Source: Thermacetogenium phaeum DSM 12270
GTDB taxonomy: Bacteria > Bacillota > DSM-12270 > Thermacetogeniales > Thermacetogeniaceae
Length of the DNA: 64,000 nt
Reading direction: 5' to 3'
Assembly (NCBI RefSeq): GCF_000305935.1
Contig: NC_018870.1
Location: 1,776,001 to 1,840,000 of the forward strand
A program made the position numbers and the translations under genes. The first letter of the stretch is position 1. Every line of letters begins with the position of its first letter. Under the pieces are notes generated by a model. It did no database searches, was not told the DNA's origin, and saw only the letters and a list, made by a program, of their open reading frames with translations. Positions 34,377 to 43,159 of the stretch are shown here, piece by piece.

Positions 34377-35999
34377 ATGGCTCGGGTTAATCTCAGACCC
34401 CGCTTAAGAATTATCGGATGGCTCTTGATATTGGGAACAGCCCTAAACCTGCTTATCTTCGCTGCTGCCGGCTGTGGTGCTAAAAAGGCGTCCCGGGAAA
34501 CGGCTCCCGTCACCGAGAGAATCGACGTGTATACGGTTGCCGATACGACAGGAGACTGGGGGTTTCCCTCTCCCTACGCTCACTATTCCCGGGGGCCTGG
34601 CTACGTGCGGATGAGTTTTATTTTCGACACCCTGGTCTGGAAGGATGACAGGGGCTATGTCCCTGCTCTCGCCGAAAGCTGGGAATACCTCGAGGATGAA
34701 AACGCTTACCTCTTCAAACTGAGAAAAGATGTGACCTGGCACGATGGAGAAAGGTTCACCGCCGAGGACGTGGCCTTTACGATCGACTACATCAAGCAAC
34801 ACCCGTATCAGTGGGTCGACTCCTCCATCATAAAGAAGGCCGAGGTAGTTGATGAAGATACTGTGAAGATTTATTTGAGCAAGCCGTACGCACCGTTTGT
34901 AGACAACGTGGCCTGCACCCTGCCCATCCTCCCCGAGCATATCTGGAAAGACGTCCAGGATCCAGAGCAGTTCCAAGAAGAGAAGGCAGTGGTCGGGACG
35001 GGGCCTTTTAAGCTGGTTGATTACAACAAAGCTCAGGGGACCTATCTCTATGAGGCCTACGATGATTACTACCTGGGCAAGCCCAAAGTTAAACAACTGA
35101 GGTTCGTTAAGATAAGCGAGGAAATGGCCGCCAGCGCCCTGAAACAGAAGCAGGTTCATGCTGCGGGCATCCCCTCTGAGCTCGTGGAGGCAATGAAAAA
35201 AGAGGGGTTCACCGTTATCGGCACCCACGACTGGAACGCCAAGCTGATGATCAACCACAAAAAACCGCCATTTAATGAAAAAAGGTTCCGGCAGGCCCTC
35301 GCCTACGCCATCGATAGAGAGGAGATCGTGGCTACCTGCCTGAGGGGGCACGGCCTGGTTGGAAACCCCGGGTTTGTGCTCCCAGACAGCCCCTGGTATA
35401 ACCCGGAAGCCGAGCAGTACCGGTACAGCCCCACAAAGGCCCAAGAGATTATGGAAAGTTTGGGCTACGTGAAGAAGGACGGCTACTATCAGAAGGACGG
35501 AAAGGTGCTCGAACTTGAGCTTCTCGTTGCCGGCGGAACCGGCTCCCCGGGTGAGCGGGAAGGGGAAATGATCGAGCAGCAGCTGGAGAAGGTGGGGATC
35601 AAAGTCACCCTGCGGAGCGTGGAGTCGAAAACCCGGGACAATTTGGTCAATGAGTGGAAGTTCGACCTGGCCTTAAGCGGCCACGGGGGGATCGGAGGCG
35701 ACCCGGACTTCTTAAACAGGAGCATCATCGGCCAGGGCTTCAACAGCGCCAGGTACACCGAAAACGAAACCCTTGTCAACCTACTCAAACAACAGCAGCA
35801 GGCAATGGACGAAAGGGAGCGCAAAGGGATCCTGGCAGAAATCCAGAAATTATACGCCGAAGAGGTTCCGGCGCTGACGCTCTACTATCCGACCTCCTAT
35901 TGGGCCTTTAATGAAAAAGTAATCAAGCTCTTCTACACAAGACAGGGAATCGCCATTGGAGTTCCCATTCCTTTAAATAAGCTGGCTTTCGTTAAGTAG
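34377..35999 (+). CDS. ABC transporter solute-binding lipoprotein (peptide/nickel class, SBP_bac_5)
   Basis: The 540-residue protein has a signal with lipobox (LIFAAAGCGAKK), then the family-5 binding fold: YVPALAESWEYLEDENAYLFKLRKDVTWHDG, FTAEDVAFTIDYIK, VGTGPFKLVDYN, and a hinge with FRQALAYAIDREEIV. It captures the substrate outside the membrane for the permeases that follow. Family-5 proteins bind peptides, nickel complexes or opines; nothing in the sequence decides between them. GGAGGG precedes ATG 34377, 45 bases after trmO. Confidence 0.93.
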   Translation: MARVNLRPRLRIIGWLLILGTALNLLIFAAAGCGAKKASRETAPVTERIDVYTVADTTGDWGFPSPYAHYSRGPGYVRMSFIFDTLVWKDDRGYVPALAESWEYLEDENAYLFKLRKDVTWHDGERFTAEDVAFTIDYIKQHPYQWVDSSIIKKAEVVDEDTVKIYLSKPYAPFVDNVACTLPILPEHIWKDVQDPEQFQEEKAVVGTGPFKLVDYNKAQGTYLYEAYDDYYLGKPKVKQLRFVKISEEMAASALKQKQVHAAGIPSELVEAMKKEGFTVIGTHDWNAKLMINHKKPPFNEKRFRQALAYAIDREEIVATCLRGHGLVGNPGFVLPDSPWYNPEAEQYRYSPTKAQEIMESLGYVKKDGYYQKDGKVLELELLVAGGTGSPGEREGEMIEQQLEKVGIKVTLRSVESKTRDNLVNEWKFDLALSGHGGIGGDPDFLNRSIIGQGFNSARYTENETLVNLLKQQQQAMDERERKGILAEIQKLYAEEVPALTLYYPTSYWAFNEKVIKLFYTRQGIAIGVPIPLNKLAFVK

Positions 36000-36013
36000 G
36001 AGGATATCCGAGC

Positions 36014-36985
36014 TTGAAAAAAGCGGGTTCCGGAGCTAGCTATCTGATCGCCTTTTTCCTGATCATCACAATCAACTTTGTGCTGCCGCGGTTGATGCCG
36101 GGAGACCCCTTGATGGCAATTTACGGGGAAGAGGCCTTGATCGCCATGACCCCTGAACTGAAGGCAGAGCTCACCCAGCGGTTTTCCCTCGACAGGCCGC
36201 TGGGTGAGCAGTTCATCTCCTATCTCCTGGCGCTCTTGCGCGGCGATTTGGGTTATTCTTATTACTACAATGCCCCGGTGCTGGAGGTAATCGCCGGTTC
36301 TCTACCCTGGACACTGCTTCTGGTGGGGCTGGCGGTGCTGGCTTCCAGCATCCTCGGCATCGTTTTGGGGATCGAAAGCGGCTACCGGCGCGGCCGCCCT
36401 CTGGACAAAGTCTTTCTGGCAGGCCTGATGTCTTTCAGCGGCCTTCCCGACTTCTTCGTGGGCACCCTGCTGCTCCTGCTCTTCGGAGTAGCTCTGGGAG
36501 TGATGCCTTTAGCCGGTGCCGTCACACCCTATGCCGGAAAAACCGGTCTCGAGCTCATTTTCGATGTCCTGCATCACCTGGCGCTTCCGCTGTTTGCCCT
36601 TGTTCTGGTGCGCCTAGCAGGAACCTACCTCTTGACCAGGAACACGATGATTACCACCCTCGGCGAAGCCTTTATCCTTACTGCGAAGGCAAAGGGCTGC
36701 CGGGAAAGGGTGATCAGGTACAGACACGCCGGGAAGAACTCGCTGTTACCGGTGGTGACCGCCACCGGCCTTCAGCTCGCCCACTCGGTTACCGGTGCCT
36801 TGTTCATCGAGATCATTTTTTCTTACCCCGGGGTTGGGTCAATCCTCTACAATTCTCTGCTGACCAGGGATTACCCCCTGATGCAGGGAATTCTCCTGGT
36901 GACAACGGTGGTGATCCTGGCCGCAAATTACCTCGTAGACCTGCTGTATGCGAGGATCGACCCCAGGGTTTCTCAAGCCCATTAA
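36014..36985 (+). CDS. ABC transporter permease, DppB/OppB type
   Basis: The 323-residue protein has six membrane helices and the inner-membrane EAA loop (GEAFILTAKAKGCRERVIRYRHAGKNSLLP). N-terminal NFVLPRLMPGDPLMAIYG is typical of DppB. The start is a TTG at 36014 with AGGAGG 9-10 bases upstream. It directly follows the binding-protein gene and pairs with the next permease to form the channel. Confidence 0.94.
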   Translation: MKKAGSGASYLIAFFLIITINFVLPRLMPGDPLMAIYGEEALIAMTPELKAELTQRFSLDRPLGEQFISYLLALLRGDLGYSYYYNAPVLEVIAGSLPWTLLLVGLAVLASSILGIVLGIESGYRRGRPLDKVFLAGLMSFSGLPDFFVGTLLLLLFGVALGVMPLAGAVTPYAGKTGLELIFDVLHHLALPLFALVLVRLAGTYLLTRNTMITTLGEAFILTAKAKGCRERVIRYRHAGKNSLLPVVTATGLQLAHSVTGALFIEIIFSYPGVGSILYNSLLTRDYPLMQGILLVTTVVILAANYLVDLLYARIDPRVSQAH

Positions 36986-37003
36986 GGAGCGGGAGGATCT
37001 GCC

Positions 37004-37858
37004 GTGCACATCAATTACTGGCAGGAGATCAAAGATGACGAATTCGGCAAAGTGGGGCTGATACTGCTCATTTTGATGCTGGTTCTTGCCGCCCTGGCCC
37101 CGCTGCTCACCGAATACCGGCCCGAGGCTTACACAGGTCACATTTTCAGCCCCCCATCCCGGCAGCACCTGCTGGGTACCAATGATGTCGGGCAGGACAT
37201 CTGGACGAGACTTCTCTACGGGGCGCGCACCTCTCTGGTGGTCGGCTGTGGGGCTGCCCTGCTTGCTGCGCTGTTCAGCGTTGTGGTCGGCTGTACCACA
37301 GCCCTTGTCGGTGGGATTTACGACCGTCTGCTGATGCGGCTGGTAGATGCCCTGATCGTCATTCCTCCGGTTATCGTGGTCATCCTGGTGGCAGCCTATC
37401 TGCGACCCAATTATCTGCTGATGATCCTGCTGATCTCCGCTTTTCTCTGGCCGGGAGGCGCCCGGGTCATCCGGGGACAAACCCTCTCATTAAAAGAACG
37501 GATGCACGTGTCCGCTGCCCGCACCTTCGGGGCCGGGTGGAGTCACCTCATCTTGCACCATATCATTCCCGATTTGGGCCCGGTGATTGTGGCAACGATG
37601 ATCCATGATGCCCGGAGGTCGGTTTTCATGGAGGCGGGGCTTTCCTTTTTGGGCATCTCCGATCCCGCTGTAGTCAGCTGGGGAAAAATGATGCAGCATG
37701 CTTTGAGGTTTTCCTACCTCGAAGTTTGGAAGTGGTGGCTCTTACCACCCGGCACTGCCCTCTCCCTGCTGATCAGCAGCCTGAGCTTCCTCGGCTATGC
37801 ACTGGAAAAGGCCTTAAATCCTCGATTGCGCAAAGGAGTAAGCCATGCTGGAGATTAA
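37004..37858 (+). CDS. ABC transporter permease, DppC/OppC type
   Basis: The 284-residue protein has the OppC N-terminus (ITYW-like start, then a first helix and HLLGTNDVGQDIWTRLLYGARTSL) and the EAA loop SAARTFGAGWSHLILHHIIPD. GTG 37004 follows GGGAGGA by 6-7 bases. It overlaps the ATPase gene by 14 bases. Confidence 0.94.
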   Translation: MHINYWQEIKDDEFGKVGLILLILMLVLAALAPLLTEYRPEAYTGHIFSPPSRQHLLGTNDVGQDIWTRLLYGARTSLVVGCGAALLAALFSVVVGCTTALVGGIYDRLLMRLVDALIVIPPVIVVILVAAYLRPNYLLMILLISAFLWPGGARVIRGQTLSLKERMHVSAARTFGAGWSHLILHHIIPDLGPVIVATMIHDARRSVFMEAGLSFLGISDPAVVSWGKMMQHALRFSYLEVWKWWLLPPGTALSLLISSLSFLGYALEKALNPRLRKGVSHAGD

Positions 37859-39719
37859 AAACCTTAAGGTTTCCTACAACGGACTTGATGTGCTCAAAGG
37901 GATCAACCTGACCCTGAAAAAAGGGGAATCCCTTGCCATTATCGGAGAAACAGGTGCCGGTAAGACCACCCTTTCCTTAAGCATTCTCGGTCTCGTCGAG
38001 GGCCGCTTAACCGGCGAGATCCTTTTTCAGGGGAAAAACCTCCTCAACCTGTCTGAAGAGGAAATGCGCTCGCTGCGCGGCGGGGAGATCGCCATGGTCT
38101 TTCAGAATGTGGAAGCCGCCCTGCATCCCCTTTACACCGTCAACCAGCAGATAATGGAAGCGATCCTGGTGCACGGAGAAAAGGACAGGGATTTTGCCAG
38201 GGAGCGTGCCCGGCAGCTTCTCGCCAGAGTCGGCCTCGACGAAAGGCGGGCGCAATCCTACCCCCACCAGTTGAGTGGCGGGGAAAAGCAAAAAGCCCTC
38301 ATTTGCATCGCACTGGCCAATGACCCCGAGGTGCTGCTCCTCGATGAACCCACAGCGGCGCTTGATTCCCTCACAAAAGTGGAGATCATCGCTCTGCTCA
38401 GGGAAGTGGCGAGGAATAAGATCACCCTGGTGATCACCCACGACATCGCTGCCGCCGTTCAAATGGCAGAGAAAATCGCCGTTTTGTACGGTGGCAGGAT
38501 CCTGGAAATGGGACCCACAGCAGAACTGCTGGAATCTCCCCGGCACCCCTATACCAGAGGGCTGATCCGCTCTTATCCCAACATGACCACAACCAAGGAT
38601 CTGCAGGGAATTCCGGGAAGGATGTCCCACAGGGTAGAGGGCTGCCCTTTCCATCCCAGGTGCACCCAGAAAATAGCCGTCTGCCAGCAGGAGGTGCCGG
38701 AACTTAAGCAAAAAGGCAACAGGCATCTCGCCTGCCACCGAGGGGGAATCATCCCTCTTCTGGAAGTGAGAAACATCAGCAAAAGCTTCGGCAAGGTGGA
38801 GGTGCTGCAAAGCGTCGACCTCACCCTTTATGAAGGGGAAACTCTCGCCCTCGTCGGGGAAAGCGGCTCCGGAAAGACCACCCTGGCGAAGACGGTCATG
38901 GGTCTCATTCCCGCCGAGCGAGGTGAAGTCTTCCTCGAGGGTGAGCGGATCCTCCAGAGAAAAAAGGAGTTTTACGAGCGTGTCCAGATGGTTTTCCAGA
39001 ATCCCGGGGAGTCGATCAGCCACCGGATGAACGTTTACCAAGCCGTCAAAGAGCCGCTTGATGTCCAGGGATGGCGCAGTGAAGAGGAAAAGCTGAAAAA
39101 GGTACGGAAGGTTCTGGATGAGGTTGAATTGCCCAGCGATGAGGAGTATATGCAGAAATACCCCCATCACCTGAGTGGAGGGGAAGCCCAAAGAGTGGCC
39201 ATTGCCCGCGCCCTGGTATTGGACCCCAAGCTCCTCATTGCCGATGAACCAACGTCTGCTCTCGATGCCAGCGTCCAGGCAAAGATTCTAAAGCTCCTCC
39301 TCGATCTCCAGGAGGAGAGAGGGCTGGCCCTCCTTTTGATCACCCACGACATCGCCCTTGCCAGGAAAGTCAGCGACCGCATGGCGGTAATGCTCCGGGG
39401 GTCGATCGTCGAAGAAGGCCCCACCAGCGAAGTCGTCAACAACCCCCTCCATCCCTACACGAAGTGCCTGGTGGAAGCGGCACCGGCGCTTTCCAGAGAA
39501 GTTTCCGGCCCGCCCAGGGCTGTCCGCAATTCGGGAAAAAAACGCGAACAAGCCGTCCAGCCGGGTTCAACCTCCGGACGGGAGCACTGCCCCTTTGCCC
39601 GGCGCTGCCCTCATCCCCTTCCCAGGTGTTACCGGGAACGGCCGGAAATGAAAGCCTGCTCGATGCACCGGGTAGCCTGTTTTCGCGAACTTGGGAAAAA
39701 CCACCCCGAGCAGGCCTAG
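37845..39719 (+). CDS. Fused ABC ATPase (DppD-DppF type) for the same transporter
   Basis: Two complete nucleotide-binding domains lie in one 624-residue chain. Domain 1 (about 1-300): Walker A GETGAGKTTLS, signature LSGGEKQKA, Walker B VLLLDEPTAALD, followed by the Cys-containing oligopeptide C-terminal region CPFHPRCTQKIAVCQQ. Domain 2 (about 305-620): Walker A GESGSGKTTLAK, signature LSGGEAQRVAIARA, Walker B LLIADEPTSALD, and a second Cys-rich end CPFARRCPHPLPRCY. Most peptide/nickel systems use two separate ATPases; the fused form resembles YejF/GsiA. All ATP-binding residues appear intact. Last gene of trmO-SBP-permease-permease-ATPase. Confidence 0.95.
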   Translation: MLEIKNLKVSYNGLDVLKGINLTLKKGESLAIIGETGAGKTTLSLSILGLVEGRLTGEILFQGKNLLNLSEEEMRSLRGGEIAMVFQNVEAALHPLYTVNQQIMEAILVHGEKDRDFARERARQLLARVGLDERRAQSYPHQLSGGEKQKALICIALANDPEVLLLDEPTAALDSLTKVEIIALLREVARNKITLVITHDIAAAVQMAEKIAVLYGGRILEMGPTAELLESPRHPYTRGLIRSYPNMTTTKDLQGIPGRMSHRVEGCPFHPRCTQKIAVCQQEVPELKQKGNRHLACHRGGIIPLLEVRNISKSFGKVEVLQSVDLTLYEGETLALVGESGSGKTTLAKTVMGLIPAERGEVFLEGERILQRKKEFYERVQMVFQNPGESISHRMNVYQAVKEPLDVQGWRSEEEKLKKVRKVLDEVELPSDEEYMQKYPHHLSGGEAQRVAIARALVLDPKLLIADEPTSALDASVQAKILKLLLDLQEERGLALLLITHDIALARKVSDRMAVMLRGSIVEEGPTSEVVNNPLHPYTKCLVEAAPALSREVSGPPRAVRNSGKKREQAVQPGSTSGREHCPFARRCPHPLPRCYRERPEMKACSMHRVACFRELGKNHPEQA

Positions 39720-39747
39720 CTCCTTTTTTAGAGATATCTGCAGCAAT

Positions 39748-39766
39748 CATAAGCAATGATGCTTAT
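39748..39766. repeat. Small hairpin after the ABC operon
   Basis: ATAAGC-AATGAT-GCTTAT is a perfect 6-bp inverted repeat between the convergent ATPase and cysteine-desulfurase genes; no clear T tract, so terminator function is doubtful. Confidence 0.35.
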
Positions 39767-39844
39767 TCCTGTGCAGTCGGCTCTTTCTCAAAAATCAGAT
39801 GGGCCCCCTCATCTTCTTACTCTCGATATCCTGTCGCTTAAACA

Positions 39845-40903
39845 TCAGGTGTTGGTAGGGAGACAAAGGCTCCCCATCCTCGTAAATGATCTCCATGAAA
39901 TAACTGCAGTCACCGCTTGCCTAGGATTGACATCCTGGACGTTAAACGAAATCACACCCACCTGACGTTCAGGGTCAAGAACCCCGTAAAGTTCAATACC
40001 GGGAATCTTTTGCAGCCTTTCCAGGATGATACCGGTAAGCATCTGTTCTTTTTGCCGTATGACCTCTATTTTTGTCTCTAAAATAAATCCAAGAGCCGCA
40101 CCGAGGCCTGCAATGCCGGGTCCGTTCGGGGTTCCCGTTTCAAAACGCTCCGGCAGCACTTCCGGTTGAAATGGTGACAATGAGCTGCTTCCGGTGCCGC
40201 CTTCCATAAGCGGCTCCAGTGTCAACTGGGGCGAAACGTAAAGCGCCCCGGTACCCTGTGGCCCCAACAGTCCCTTATGGCCGGGAAATGCCAGCAGATC
40301 TATTCCTGTGGAACTGATATCGATGGGGTAAACCCCCGCCGTTTGAGCAGCATCCACAAGGAAAATGGCGTTGTGCTGATGGGCAATCTCAGAGAGTTCG
40401 GCAATGGGGAAAAGGGTACCGGTAACGTTCGAGGCATGGGTGCAGACCAGCAAGCGTGTGTTTGGCATGAACGCCTTCCTCACTGCATCTAAATCAATTT
40501 CCCCCTGCCGATTGCACTTCACTGCGGTTAAAGAGATGACTCCCTTCTGCTCAAGGGCCTTTAAAGGTCTCCAGACGGAATTGTGCTCCATGCTGCTGGT
40601 GACTACATGATCTCCCCTGCGCACAATCCCTTTGATCGCCAAGTTCAGGGCTTCGGAGCAGTTCCTGGTAAAAACAAAGCGAGAAGGTTCATCAACCCCA
40701 AAGAGCCTGGCTAGTTTCGCACGACAGTCCTCAATGATATCTGTTGCCTCCTGGCTGCGTCGAAAGCTACCCCTCCCCTTGCTAGCACCAAAGTTGCGCA
40801 GATAGGCGTCGACTGCCACATAAACGCTTTCAGGTTTAGGCCAGGAGGTAGCAGCATTATTCAAATAAACCTCCACAGATCGCTCCTCCTCTCGCCTTGA
40901 CAA
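39845..40903 (-). pseudogene. Cysteine desulfurase-like aminotransferase V, C-terminus lost
   Basis: The first about 325 residues match class V aminotransferases of the family often found with selenium or sulfur genes: YLNNAATSWPKPESVYVAV, VFTRNCSEALNLAIKG, SSMEHNSVWRPL, THASNVTGTLFPI, VDAAQTAGVYPID and the PLP Lys in LAFPGHKGLLGPQGTGAL. After GVISFNVQDVNPRQAV the expected end, including the loop with the catalytic Cys (RTGLHCAPLAH in relatives), is replaced by about 20 unrelated residues and a stop. I found the missing part in no other frame nearby, so a deletion rather than a single-base shift is likely. PLP binding may survive but persulfide chemistry should not. It is last in the ars-type operon, 9 bases after the DGC gene. 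Confidence 0.75.
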
Positions 40904-40912
40904 AACCGGCGT

Positions 40913-41320
40913 TCAGGCTTCGGAAAGGCTGTGCAGATCTGCTTCTTCATTCAGCAAACGACGCACCTGCTCGAAAACTCTTTCGACTTCTTCCGGCGAT
41001 ATCTCAAAACTACCGGTTTTTTTCTCGACTCCTAGCTGGGCAATGACAATGCTCTTTACAGATTTCATCCCTGCATGCTCCACTGTTTTAAGCGCACACT
41101 GCTGCGGACATCCGTCAATCACAATGAAGCTCCCTTGCTTCCCCCTTTCGATAAAACGGGGCAAATGAGCACCCAATCCTGCAAGACAAAAAGGTTTACC
41201 GTACTTTTCTTTGCCGAGCCTGCTCATTACCCGGGCGCTAAGTTGCCCGAAATTGGAGCACGCACCGGAGCAGGCCACCAGGTAGATAAGTCCCTGTTCT
41301 ATCGATCTGTTTTCCTCCAT
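40913..41320 (-). CDS. DGC-domain (putative zinc-binding) protein
   Basis: The 135-residue protein belongs to the small DGC family: N-terminal IYLVACSGACSNFGQLSARV, central CLAGLGAH, and VIDGCPQQCALKTVEHAG, so five or six Cys are positioned to bind a metal or sulfur species. Function is unknown; relatives occur beside arsenic and sulfur genes. It lies between ACR3 and the cysteine-desulfurase-like gene, with GGAGG-like bases before ATG 41320. A second member is divergent at 43160. Confidence 0.82.
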   Translation of the reverse strand: MEENRSIEQGLIYLVACSGACSNFGQLSARVMSRLGKEKYGKPFCLAGLGAHLPRFIERGKQGSFIVIDGCPQQCALKTVEHAGMKSVKSIVIAQLGVEKKTGSFEISPEEVERVFEQVRRLLNEEADLHSLSEA

Positions 41321-41475
41321 ACATTTCCCCTCCCAAATTCAATAAATTTTATCTGCTTCCCCTCCGCTTTCAAGTAAACCGCCAACTGTTTAATTCTGCC
41401 TTTCTCCACCACTTTCCAACACTCTTACAACATTGACCTTGAGCTGTCGGACAATCTTTAATAAAATACCCCTTT

Positions 41476-42594
41476 CTAGAGAAGCGGCTCTCCCTCCGGT
41501 GTAAAGTATTTACGCTTATAACTCAGGGCTATATTGACCAATCCGATCATAACCGGCACCTCAATGAGAGGGCCGATGACGGCCGCAAAGGCCTGGCCGG
41601 AGTCAATGCCGAAGACGGCTACTGCCACTGCGATGGCCAACTCAAAATTGTTGCTGGCAGCGGTGAAGGAAAGAGACGTAGTCTGAGAGTAATTAACCCC
41701 CACTTTCCGGCTGATATAGAAAGAAACAAAGAACATGATCACAAAGTAGAACAACAGGGGCACAGCAATCCGCACTACATCCAGCGGAAGGTTGACGATA
41801 TATTTCCCTTTTAGTGAGAACATAATGACGATGGTGTAGAGCAGAGCAATCAATGCCACGGGGCTGATCTTCGGAATAAAGCGCTGCTCGTACCAATCCC
41901 TGCCTTTAGCCGGTATCAAGACGAACCTGGTGATAAACCCAGCGAGGAAAGGAATTCCTAAATAGATGGCTACACTCTTGGCAACCTCGGCCATCGATAC
42001 ATGAATAACGGTGATCTGCTGCGATAGATGCAGCCACTGTGGTAGAAGTGTGATAAAGAAATAAGCGTATATCGAGTAGAACAACACCTGGAAAAGAGAG
42101 TTAAATGCAACCAGAGCGGCGGCATACTCGGAGTCGCCGTGGGCCAGGCTGTTCCAGACGATTACCATAGCAATGCAACGGGCAAGACCGATCAAAATGA
42201 GCCCTATCATGTACTCCGGATAACCCCTTAAAAAGACAACGGCCAGCACGAACATCAAGATAGGCCCGATGATCCAGTTCTGAATCAAAGACAGCCCCAA
42301 CACCCTGCCATTTTTAAAAACCTTGCCCAGTTCCTCGTACTTCACCCTGGCCAGGGGCGGATACATCATAACGATTAGACCAATGGCTATCGGTATAGAA
42401 GTGGTGCCGATTGACAATCTATCAAGCACCCCTGCTATGCCAGGGAAAAAATACCCCACCAAAACTCCCATCACCATAGCAAGAAAGATCCAGAGGGTTA
42501 GAAAGCGGTCGAGAACGGAAAGCCTTGCCGATGGTTTTGCGGTCACTTCTGATGCTCCCTTCTGTTTTAACCACCTTATCCGGATTTGCTTCAA
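41476..42594 (-). CDS. ACR3-family arsenite efflux permease
   Basis: ACR3 exports arsenite (or antimonite) across the membrane. The 372-residue protein has about 10 hydrophobic segments and the conserved helix [22 protein letters not shown], whose Cys is the functional residue in characterised ACR3 proteins, plus [17 protein letters not shown] and [15 protein letters not shown]. The start is a TTG at 42594, 3 bases after the stop of the selenoprotein gene, so the two are coupled. No arsenate reductase or ArsR is seen in the cluster. Confidence 0.93.
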   Translation of the reverse strand: MKQIRIRWLKQKGASEVTAKPSARLSVLDRFLTLWIFLAMVMGVLVGYFFPGIAGVLDRLSIGTTSIPIAIGLIVMMYPPLARVKYEELGKVFKNGRVLGLSLIQNWIIGPILMFVLAVVFLRGYPEYMIGLILIGLARCIAMVIVWNSLAHGDSEYAAALVAFNSLFQVLFYSIYAYFFITLLPQWLHLSQQITVIHVSMAEVAKSVAIYLGIPFLAGFITRFVLIPAKGRDWYEQRFIPKISPVALIALLYTIVIMFSLKGKYIVNLPLDVVRIAVPLLFYFVIMFFVSFYISRKVGVNYSQTTSLSFTAASNNFELAIAVAVAVFGIDSGQAFAAVIGPLIEVPVMIGLVNIALSYKRKYFTPEGEPLL

Positions 42595-42597
42595 TTC

Positions 42598-42933
42598 CTA
42601 TTCTTTAAGTATTTTTTGGATCTCTCCGGCAATCATACCGAAGGAAAAACCGCCGTGAAATCTTGGTTTCCCGTCGATCACTGTCAACGGAAGGCGAACC
42701 TTATGCAGGATTTTAGCAACGTCCGGGTATTCTTTGATCTCATCGCTGTTCACATCTATATAACGAAATTTTATTGCCTCGCCAAAATTCCTGATCAAAG
42801 ATTCCTTCAGCTCTTCTGCTTCATTCTTTATCGTCTTCGGCGGTCCGCAGCCTGCGTCCCCAGATGAACACCCTCAACCGCAATCCTCAATTACAGCATT
42901 AGTGCCGAACACTAAGATCTCCACCTCTTTCAT
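42598..42933 (-). CDS. Thioredoxin-like selenoprotein (in-frame TGA at codon 20)
   Basis: From the ATG at 42933 (AAGGAG 7-8 bases upstream) the frame reads MKEVEILVFGTNAVIEDCG, then TGA at 42874-42876, then GCSSGDAGCGPPKT and on without interruption to TAA 42598-42600, 111 residues in all. The product has a thioredoxin-like pattern: beta strand, Cys-rich CG-U-GC loop, helix, FRYIDVNSDEIKEYPDVA, the cis-Pro-type VRLPLTVIDGKPRFHGG, and a final helix. It recalls YuzD (DUF1462)-type proteins. A hairpin directly at the TGA (42840-42881) fits a bacterial SECIS. As first gene before ACR3 it may reduce arsenate or protect thiols. A nonsense-mutated gene is the alternative. Confidence 0.78.
42840..42881 (-). 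promoter_or_regulatory. Putative bacterial SECIS element in the selenoprotein gene
   Basis: On the minus strand GCGGT just before the TGA can pair with ACCGC about 35 bases on, and inside, GTGTTC and GGACGC form a 6-bp stem with loop ATCTGG. The stem-loop starts at the TGA as in bacterial SelB-dependent SECIS elements. Fold judged by eye. Confidence 0.55.
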
Positions 42934-42963
42934 TGCCGCACTCCTTTCTGCCATACATTTTTT

Positions 42964-42981
42964 AATAATTTTTAAATTATT
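42964..42981. promoter_or_regulatory. AT-rich inverted repeat, candidate operator
   Basis: AATAATTT and AAATTATT flank TT, giving a perfect 8-bp inverted repeat 30 bases upstream of the selenoprotein start. In position it could be an ArsR-type or similar operator for the ars operon. Confidence 0.4.
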
Positions 42982-43026
42982 ATATTCTTATATTATCATT
43001 TTTTCTTTTATTAAACAATAAATATT

Positions 43027-43139
43027 TCGAAGATATCATCCATGTTATCCCAGTCATTTCTGCTTTAACTGCACTTAGGCAGGTAACCATCATTCTTGCA
43101 TCGAAGATATCTCAAGACAACTATTCGTGTTATCAGTCC
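43027..43139. repeat. Paired direct repeats in the divergent ars-cluster promoter region
   Basis: TCGAAGATATC occurs at 43027-43037 and 43101-43111, each followed after 7 or 17 bases by a GTGTTATC/ATGTTATC core and CAGTC. The two units lie between the divergent selenoprotein and DGC genes and may be binding sites for a shared regulator. Confidence 0.5.
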
Positions 43140-43159
43140 TAAAATAGGGAGGTCATAAA

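Noticed and set aside
42598..42798. A separate 66-residue protein starting at an ATG within the thioredoxin-like gene
   Set aside because: There is no ribosome site before this ATG, and the frame upstream to 42933 has a strong one, protein-like codons and only the TGA in the way. I treat it as the C-terminal part of the selenoprotein.
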